Made by a program: the position numbers and the translations under genes. Below, in pieces: positions 57,667-64,000 of a stretch of 64,000 nucleotides of DNA (positions within the stretch are counted from its first letter, which is position 1; the number at the start of each line of letters is the position of its first letter). Source of the DNA: Miscanthus floridulus (taxonomy: Eukaryota > Streptophyta > Magnoliopsida > Poales > Poaceae). The stretch is taken from NCBI RefSeq assembly GCF_019320115.1, contig NC_089587.1, forward strand, positions 84,678,384 through 84,742,383, written 5' to 3'. The notes under the pieces were generated by a model that was not told the DNA's origin, ran no database searches, and worked only from the letters and a program-made list of their open reading frames with translations.

Positions 57667-59346
57667 ATGGATCGAGGTAAAAGGAAGGTGTTGACAACTA
57701 AGCAAAAGGTCAAGAGAGGCAGGGGACAGGCGAGTTATACTCCCAGAGACAAAGATCTTGATGAAGACCTTGCTGAAAAGGAAAACATTCAGAGGATAGG
57801 AAGAACTATTCGTGCGTGGCCTGATTCTCCTTTGCACATTTCAGAGTTTGATAGCAGCTACATGAGAAATAACACCGATAGGTTCTATCTCATTCCTCCC
57901 CAAAACAGTGATGATCATAGAGTTGTTGATTATTCCATGAGTTGGAAGAAGACAGGTGAAGCTAGAGAGATTGATCCCTACTCTTCTGACAGATCAAGTG
58001 GTATTGATTATAGATTTTGGAATACTTTCCAATCTGATTTTTATGCTACAGCCATTCTATCTAAGTCCAAGGGCAAGATTAGCAAGATGCAGTACATTGA
58101 CTTTGGTGACTTAGAGAGCAAGGATGATCATCAGTTTGCTACTGCAATCAAGACCTGTGACCGCTTTGAGATGACAGACATCATGAGTTTCAGGTATGAC
58201 TAGAACAGGGAGATTCTTGCTCAATTCCATGCTACTTACTATTGGAACAGGGAAGTGGATGAGCTTCATTGGATGACTGATGGGCGACATTATCGTATTG
58301 ATTTTGTCACCTTCTGTCGAATTCTTGGTTTTAGACACATCCACAGGGCATATGAGAGGATACATAATGAGCATCGTTTTGAGCCAATGGAAGTAAGTTT
58401 CATGTGGGAAGATCAAAATCTTGCAGTTCCTGATTGGTCAAGAACAAAGCTCAAGAGTTTTTATTACATCATGAACAATCTCTTTAGGATCACTCTCAAC
58501 CCTAAAGACAATGCAACAGATTTGAATGGCTATATCACTAATGTGCTATCTAGGTTTCCCAATAGTGAGAAATTTAATGTTTCAAGGTTTATTTGGGTTG
58601 AGCTTGCATATGCCATGGATGATGGGAGGAGATCTTTGCCATCCTTACCTCATGTTTATGATTGAGAGAGTGACTGGCATGTGGTTTCCTAAGGATTGTG
58701 AGCATACTATTTATAAGATAAAAAAGACCTATGGTGGTTTAGGGAGACTTGGCTCAGCTACTCAGCACACTAGTTCTAGAGGACTTGGAGATAGTGGGGC
58801 AGCAGGCGTTTATCCATCTAGAGCTGAACACAGAGATATTTCTGAGCCATCCAAGGCTAGGGAACAAAAGAAGAAGTCAAAGTGGGGAAAGATGAGTGCA
58901 TAGATGAAAGCAATTTTTGCTCAGTGTATATATGCTTCACAGACTGCTTATGAGGATCGAATGGAGAACAGAGAAGCAGTGAGGCATGCTAGGGAGATGG
59001 CAGGGCTGCCACCACTTCCACCAGTGTAGCCACCACCTTAGTTTCCTAACTTGCCTCGCCTTTCTTCTTCTGATGAGGAGCAGGATCAGGTAGATGAGCA
59101 CCATGATGAGTAGCCAGAAGATCAGCAGTATGGGCACTCATATGAGCCATTTAGTCAGTACTATGGGTACCCACAGGGGCAGCATTTTGAGGAGCTCCCA
59201 AGGCAGGAGGACCTTGGTGTAGAGATTCACCCTATAGAGGCCGATCCACAGGTTCAGGCAGCTTTGCTTTGCACTTATTCCAGGAGACTGCGTCCTTCGA
59301 TGGATCAGCCAGTGCCTTCTACATCAGCTAGGGCAGTACCTCCGTG
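57667..59346 (+). pseudogene. Sirevirus B envelope-like region, broken
   Basis: ATG 57667 opens a frame with a basic start, WPDSPLHISEFDSSYMRNNT and MQYIDFGDL. After a stop at 58201-58203 the same frame continues from 58255 with HWMTDGRHYRIDFVTFCRIL. A frame change near 58650 leads to GMWFPKDCEHTIYKIKKTYG and then a Gln/Glu/Pro-rich tail with more stops. The GRxYRIDFxTFCRILGF motif recalls the C-terminal ORF of Athila-like retroelements. Position after RNase H matches the env-like gene of Sireviruses. No convincing signal peptide or transmembrane segment is visible, so a membrane role is unproven. I treat it as a decayed copy of unknown function. Confidence 0.6.
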
Positions 59347-60073
59347 ATGTTCAGCATGCTTCACTTCGCACACCCACGTCGTCGGACATGCCCGCGTCGA
59401 CTCCGACAGTGATGAGTGATCTCTCTTCTTCTTCTTCTCTTTTTGGTATTTGATGCCAAAGGGGGAGAAAATTAAAGGGATCAATAGTTTTTCGACGCTA
59501 TATGATTCTTTGCTACTACGCTTATGTTCAGATCCGATGAGAGTAGTTGTCAGGTTGTGAGTTTGAGAGTCGCTCAAAACTCTATTTTATGAAATTATGC
59601 TACTTTGTGACTTTATTTGCTTTGGATATGGACATGTATTCATGGTTACTGTTTTTAGCTCATCATATTATGAGATTAAATTGTTTTATATATATATGAT
59701 CTACTGTAGAAATCTGTTTGCTACCTGACTGACATAGTTAGGACGACAGTGCCGCCCTATTAGGCCGGTAGTGCCGCCCTCTGCGGTATCAGCCAGAATC
59801 GTGTGTGCTTAAACTGATATAACCTGTCATATGCATCATGTTTATTCCCGTGACACTTTGTTCAGCACCTCACAGCAAGCATGGATGTAGGGGAAGGTTC
59901 CCATCGCACCTAAAATGTGAATCATGGCCTTTTATGTCAGTTTGAGAATTTAAATCTCTATTCATAGATTTAGGGAGAGGCTCCTACATCCATGATTCAA
60001 AAATCTTAGTTTAGATTTTATATCATATGTAAGCTCTAACTAGGTTGTCATCAATTACCAAAAAGGGGGAGAT
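59347..60073 (+). other. Non-coding 3' region of Sirevirus B with polypurine tracts
   Basis: CCAAAGGGGGAGAAAATT at about 59457 and AAAAAGGGGGAGATTG at about 60060 immediately before the 3' LTR. One palindrome pair at 59740-59782. Confidence 0.7.
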
Positions 60074-61303
60074 TGTAAGTGCAATCAAGCCCTATTGTGG
60101 GTTTTGGCATTGATAACGACCAAATTAGAGGACTAATAAGGTTTATCGAGATGACAAGCAGGGAATCAAAGAATGAGGATGATGTACATGTTACAGGTGT
60201 CCTAATTAAGAAAGGTGGCTAGACCTAGCTCAAAAGAGGTTTAAATTCTTTTATGTTTTAAATTTGAGTTTAGGAAAAGCCGTACTATTAAGAGGGATTT
60301 TAGGACAGTTGGTCAACTGTTGAACCAGATGCTCAAATTCACAGATCTACATCATCTTACCTAGTCAAAACAGCCAACCAAATTTTAGATTATGTTACCT
60401 ATTTTGGCTAGGGTAGCAGTGCCGCCCTGTTAAGAGCGGTAGTGTCGCCCTTAACCGACCGTTGGGCTCGGGGGGTATTTATACCCCTCAGGCCCGGCCC
60501 ACAACGGTTATCTTCCTCACTGAGTCACTCTGCTTGAAAATAGATAGAACCAAAGCTCATCCCTCTCCTCTATTGTTGCTCCTCCATCCCTCAAGTAAAT
60601 CCTTGATTCCAAACATCAAAACTTGAGAGAAAAGGCAGCAAAACTCGATTGGAGAGTAGATCCACTGATTCCCAAAGTCTAAGAGCATTTGGTTCATGTT
60701 TGGCCGACGGTTCTAGGGTTTGTTACTCTTCGAGCTTGCTCCTAGCCGGCTAGGCATCGCCCTTGTGCTTGCCAACTTGTGTGGCAGTCTTGGAAGGTTT
60801 GTAACCTCATTCGAAAGCTAAGAAATCACCCCTCACTTCAAGAGTTCACTCTCTTGATTTTAGAACAAGGGTAAGGCGAGCCTTTGTGGCAAGCTCAAGC
60901 CTTTTGTGGCTTTCTCAATAACGTGGACTTAGACAAACCTTAGTGGTGAGCTGAACCACGGGATAATTCTTGTATCTTGCGTGCTTCATCTTGATTATAC
61001 TTGCTGTTTACTTTGTTGCTAGCTATTATTAGGGTTTAGTTGCTCGATTTACATTTGTGTGAAGTTTCTGTGGTATCTAGTCTTTGAACTAGATCTTGAA
61101 GTTATATTGCAGGATTAAGCAGCTAGTGGGGTCAGGTTTATATCTGTTAAATCTCAACTGTGTTAGATTAATTTCTGTAGAGCGACAGTGCTGCCCTGTA
61201 AGGCCGGCAGTGCCGCCCTCTGTTCTAACAGAGTTTTGAGTTAAATTTTTACAGGCCTATTCACCCCCCTCTAGGACTTCTTTGTCTTCCTGTAGATCCT
61301 ACA
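60074..61303 (+). repeat. 3' LTR of Sirevirus B
   Basis: 1,230 bases from TGTAAG to CCTACA. It has palindrome pairs at about 60411-60451 and 61179-61220. A GGTATTTATACCCC TATA-like block (about 60474-60487) lies about 25 bases after the first pair. Confidence 0.9.
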
Positions 61304-61308
61304 ATACT

Positions 61309-61555
61309 AAATCGCCAACAGGCTATTTTCATCAATCTAGAACTACAACAGGTTCTCATTATGCAACGATATATCCAACAGGCTAATTTCAGCAAACAAG
61401 ACTCTAATGTTACAGAACCTAGTGAACACTTCAGTTGCTACAATAATTCATCGATCTATAACAGAGCATGCAACCCAATTCATGCCTTGAAATCTATAGC
61501 AGAGCATCGATCTACAACAGAGCATGCATCCTAAAAACAAAGTAGGCACCATACC
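61309..61555 (-). other. 5' part of the Harbinger element beyond Sirevirus B
   Basis: AT-rich sequence with two copies of CCAACAGGCTA(A/T)TTT and two of GATCTA(T/C)AACAGAGCATGCA. Probably 5' UTR or intron of the Myb ORF. No domain seen. Confidence 0.45.
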
Positions 61556-61639
61556 TTGGGGGGCCTCTACGGACGGCTGTTGGCGGGCCTCTACGGCCGT
61601 CGGTGGGGGGCTGCGACCGGTGGGGGATCTTCGGCGACG

Positions 61640-61925
61640 TGGGGCAGCGGCCGGCATTGGGGCTTCTGCGGCAGGTGGCGGGACTCGTGCAGACGTGGAG
61701 GGAGGCGGAGCTAGGCGGCCGGGCGGGGGATCTCCGGTGTCGGGGCTTCTATGGCCAGCATCGAGGCTTCTGCGGCAGGCGGCGGTCCTCGCACAGACGT
61801 GATGGGAGGCGGAGCTTCTGCGGCCGGGTGGGGGACCTCCAGCGTCAGGGCTTCGGCGGCCAGCGTCGGGGCTTCTGCGGCAGGCGGCGGGCCTCGTGCA
61901 GACGTGGCGGGAGGCGAAAACCCTA
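61640..61925 (-). repeat. GC-rich tandem repeat, ~105-bp period, in the Harbinger 5' region
   Basis: GGCTTCTGCGGCAGG recurs at about 61661, 61765 and 61870, spacings of 104 and 105. Each unit also has a GTGCAGACGTG(G/A) and a GGGAGGCG(G/A) block. Close to three copies, on the transcript-upstream side of the Myb/transposase genes. Confidence 0.8.
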
Positions 61926-62249
61926 ACGGGCGGTCTCGCGAGAAGAGGACAGAGGGAGGCTCGGTACGGGGAAAATGAGATGCGCGGGTGGGGGGGACTT
62001 AGAGAATAAAAGTGAAACGTTCTTCTGTATAACCAGTGGCACTGGTGGATAATTACCCACCAACTCTATGAGGAGGTTCAAAAGAGAGGGTTCTGAAGCA
62101 ACAAAAGAGGTGCTCCAAAACTCCACCTCTATTTGCACTACAGCTCCATAAAAGTTAGCAGCTCCATGGAGTTTTAGAGTTGGGGTATTTGGCTGGATTT
62201 TTTGATGGAGTTACTGGAGTTTAGGAGTGGAGCCATGTCAAACAGGGCC

Positions 62250-62660
62250 TTACTATGCATTTGAACATTGATGTCAGAAAACTCTGGTCTGGGCCTATTT
62301 TGGGTTCGGCCCATCCACGTGGGCGGGCGGGCGATCCGTTTGTTTCCTTCCTCAATTCAGCTCTCTTTTTTTTTTTGGCTGACAGCGGCCACCGCCCATC
62401 ATCGTCCTCTCAATTCTCATCGGTGATCGGCTCATAGCACTCCACTCGACCTTTTTTTTACAAGACCACTCCACTCGACCTTGCATAAATGCATAGCTGC
62501 ATCGCATTGGATTTGGTTTGGTTTTGAGTGGAGCAAGTTCGTTTTGGCGGGTAGCGTTGCAGTGGCAGGCGAGCACAGAGGGGATCGGAGAGCATCAATT
62601 CCATCCACCTTGCCGGGGTGAGTTGGCCAAGAAGGCCGGCAGCAAGAAAGAGGAGGGGAG
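62250..62660. other. Upstream region of the PfkB kinase gene
   Basis: Directly follows the Harbinger element. Contains a T10 run (about 62368) and a duplicated CACTCGACCTT. No TATA box stands out. Confidence 0.45.
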
Positions 62661-64000
62661 ATGGTGCCCTGCGCCCAGCAGCTGCAGCTGCCCACCGCTC
62701 CTCTCCACACTCTCCGTCAAGCGGGCAGGATTCCGCTTCGTCGTCCGCATCGCCGCAGCGGCCGTACCATCGCCGCCATGATCTCCGCCTCCGCCTCCTC
62801 CGGCACCCCCAACCCCGTCGTGGTACGGTGCTGATTCCCTTCCCTTCCCATAAGGCTAGGTTCCGTCCTCCTCTTCCTCCGTCTCGGCCTCAGTCCCTCC
62901 TGCTCCTCTCCCGTTTGCAATGTGCTTCTGCAGCTCGGGTGCGGCGGCATCTCCGTCGACTACCTGGCCACGGTGGCGTCCTTCCCCAACCCCGACGATA
63001 AGATCCGAAGCCTCGCCCTCAAGGTGCAGGGGGGCGGCAACACTGGCAACGCGCTCACTGCAGCTGCACGCCTCGGCCTCCGTCCCAGGATCATCTCCAA
63101 GGTTCATTCTTGATTTCCCTCTCCCTTCCCTTCAACTGGATGCAGCTAGTCAACGCATCACCTTGCTCTAATGCATAAAATAACCCATCCATCCATCCAT
63201 TCCGTCGGGATCAGGTAGCCAACGATGCTCAAGGAAGAAGCATCCTCAACGAGCTCCAATCTGATGGCGTCGACACATCCTACATCCTGGTGCGAATTGC
63301 TATCCCTCAACGATTCAGTGCCAATCACTCCGGTGCTAATATCACTGTCCTCAAGAATGCTGCATCCATTCATTTTTTTTTCAGGTGGCAGAGAACGGGA
63401 ATTCACCATTCAGCTACATAATAGTTGATGAGCAGACGTGAGTTCACTTGACAAGCTCCCTCTCTTGTGAACGTCCCCTACTTTTCATCCTGGAACAGGG
63501 ATGCCTTTTTATTTAGCCCAATTATCTTACTGAATTATATTCGAACATCCCCTTTTGACTTTCAGGAAAACTCGTACATGTATACACACTCCTGGTTCTC
63601 CGCCCATGGTACCAGAAGAGCTCACAAAGGCAAACTTGTCGTCCGCTTTAGATGGCGCGGACATCGTCTACTTCGATGTACGATTGCATGACACTGCTTT
63701 GCTTGTTGCAGAAGAGGTAATTTCTTCCAGGCACAATCCCTCTTAGTGCACAAGAACAAAACAAAATATAGTCCCCTATTTCTGTAGTTTTGATTGCAAA
63801 TAGCTTATAATAAATAGATATGGCTTGGAATAGGAAAGTTGTTTTTATTTTCTCCATGTTGTCAGCCTACAACTTCTGTTGCATTAATGCCATGCATAAG
63901 CCTTTTTATGGTTCGTTTTCTCCTTTCTGTACTGCTACTGAGACTGACCTGTGTTTATGGAACAATCCAGTGCAGGCAAGTCAAAGAAAAATCCCTATTT
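62661..64000 (+). CDS. PfkB-family carbohydrate kinase, 5' six exons (partial)
   Basis: Exons 62661-62822, 62934-63101, 63215-63289, 63385-63437, 63566-63716 and 63976 onward; all borders are GT-AG and phases agree. The first 54 codons are Arg/Ala/Ser/Pro-rich without acidic residues, like a plastid transit peptide. Then LGCGGISVDYLATVASFPNP opens the ribokinase fold. GGGNTGNALTAAARLG is PfkB signature 1, with ISKVANDAQGRSILNELQ after it. ENGNSPFSYIIVDEQTKTRT and DGADIVYFDVRLHDTALLVA form the lid and core strands. The window ends at ASQRKIPI, so the C-terminal half with the GAGD catalytic Asp lies outside. It phosphorylates a sugar with ATP; the substrate is unknown. A second in-frame ATG lies at 62778. 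Confidence 0.88.
63185..63201. repeat. (CCAT)n microsatellite in PfkB intron 2
   Basis: Four CCAT units just before the polypyrimidine-poor acceptor of exon 3. Confidence 0.85.

Larger units (their letters stand above)
45053..61303 (+). mobile_element. Sirevirus with envelope-like region (Sirevirus B)
   Basis: 16,251 bases including a nested 3.9-kb solo LTR, flanked by ATACT (45048-45052 and 61304-61308). Layout: LTR, tRNA-Met primer site, long gag, protease, integrase, RT, RNase H (copia order), envelope-like region, repeated AAAGGGGGAG tracts and LTR. The gene order, long spacer with envelope-like frame and repeated polypurine runs fit the genus Sirevirus. LTRs begin TGTAAG (TATAAG in the 5' copy) and end CCTACA. 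About 12 differences in the first ~233 LTR positions make it younger than Sirevirus A. Gag has six in-frame stops and pol has frame changes, so it is inactive. Confidence 0.92.
42755..62249 (-). mobile_element. PIF/Harbinger transposon, split by Sirevirus B
   Basis: Ends are GGCCCTGTTTGGCATGACTCCA on the left and, reverse-complemented, GGCCCTGTTTGACATGGCTCCA on the right. They are flanked by TTA at 42752-42754 and 62250-62252. Without Sirevirus B and its duplication the element is about 3.2 kb. It carries, on the minus strand, a Myb/SANT-like ORF and a DDE_4 transposase, the two proteins of the PIF/Harbinger superfamily. Both are damaged, so the copy is not autonomous. The retrotransposon sits upstream of the Myb-domain region. 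Confidence 0.9.

Overview
This is a repeat-rich stretch of a plant nuclear genome, almost certainly a grass. The signs are introns with GT-AG borders, grass-style GC-rich first exons, Sirevirus-type Ty1/copia elements, a Tekay/Retand-like gypsy LTR, and L1-type LINEs. The proteins read like panicoid (Andropogoneae-type) grass proteins, but the species cannot be fixed from the sequence alone. By boundary calls made here, roughly 47 of the 64 kb is transposable elements. All assignments are by eye; no database was searched.

Layout. (1) 1-2.9 kb: gene-poor flank with a possible small DNA transposon, a pyrimidine-rich tract and a 43-bp-period tandem repeat. (2) 2.9-18.6 kb: a four-level nest. The old tandem repeat holds a Mutator-like element (9-bp duplication TATATTTTA) that carries a DUF3537 gene fragment. 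That element holds a gag-only Sirevirus (duplication CTAGG), and its gag holds a 7.9-kb non-autonomous CACTA element that carries a piece of a CCT1/TCP-1-alpha gene. (3) 18.6-21.3 kb: the rest of the host repeat, with a 1.9-kb solo LTR (duplication ACGTT) and a second host-repeat copy that preserves the empty sites. (4) 22.9-28.05 kb: an L1-type LINE whose 3' end lies a few bases from the stop codon of the next gene. (5) 28.06-31.34 kb, minus strand: an LRR receptor kinase gene with a frameshift between its LRR and kinase parts. (6) 32.6-37.1 kb, minus strand: a second, decayed LINE interrupted by two Harbinger-type MITEs. (7) 38.5-41.15 kb, minus strand: a complete eight-exon type-B-like MGDG synthase gene. 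(8) 42.75-62.25 kb: a PIF/Harbinger element (duplication TTA) with Myb-like and DDE proteins, split by a 16.25-kb Sirevirus with gag, pol and an envelope-like region (duplication ATACT). That Sirevirus pol is split in turn by a 3.9-kb gypsy solo LTR (duplication CATAG). (9) 62.66 kb to the end, plus strand: the first six exons of a PfkB-family sugar kinase, probably with a plastid transit peptide.

Only three host genes are well supported: the receptor kinase (damaged), MGDG synthase (intact) and the PfkB kinase (cut by the window end). They are unrelated functionally; the MGDG synthase makes plastid galactolipid and the PfkB kinase is a predicted plastid sugar kinase.

The least expected signal is a paired CpG-rich palindrome of the form GGCGGCAGTGCCGCC. 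It occurs about ten times across the second Sirevirus, in both LTRs, in gag and pol coding sequence and around the envelope-like region. Other points of interest are a cluster of tRNA-like modules inside the CACTA element, CpG-rich motif arrays just upstream of the TATA-like box in three different Sirevirus LTRs, and two separate gene-fragment captures.
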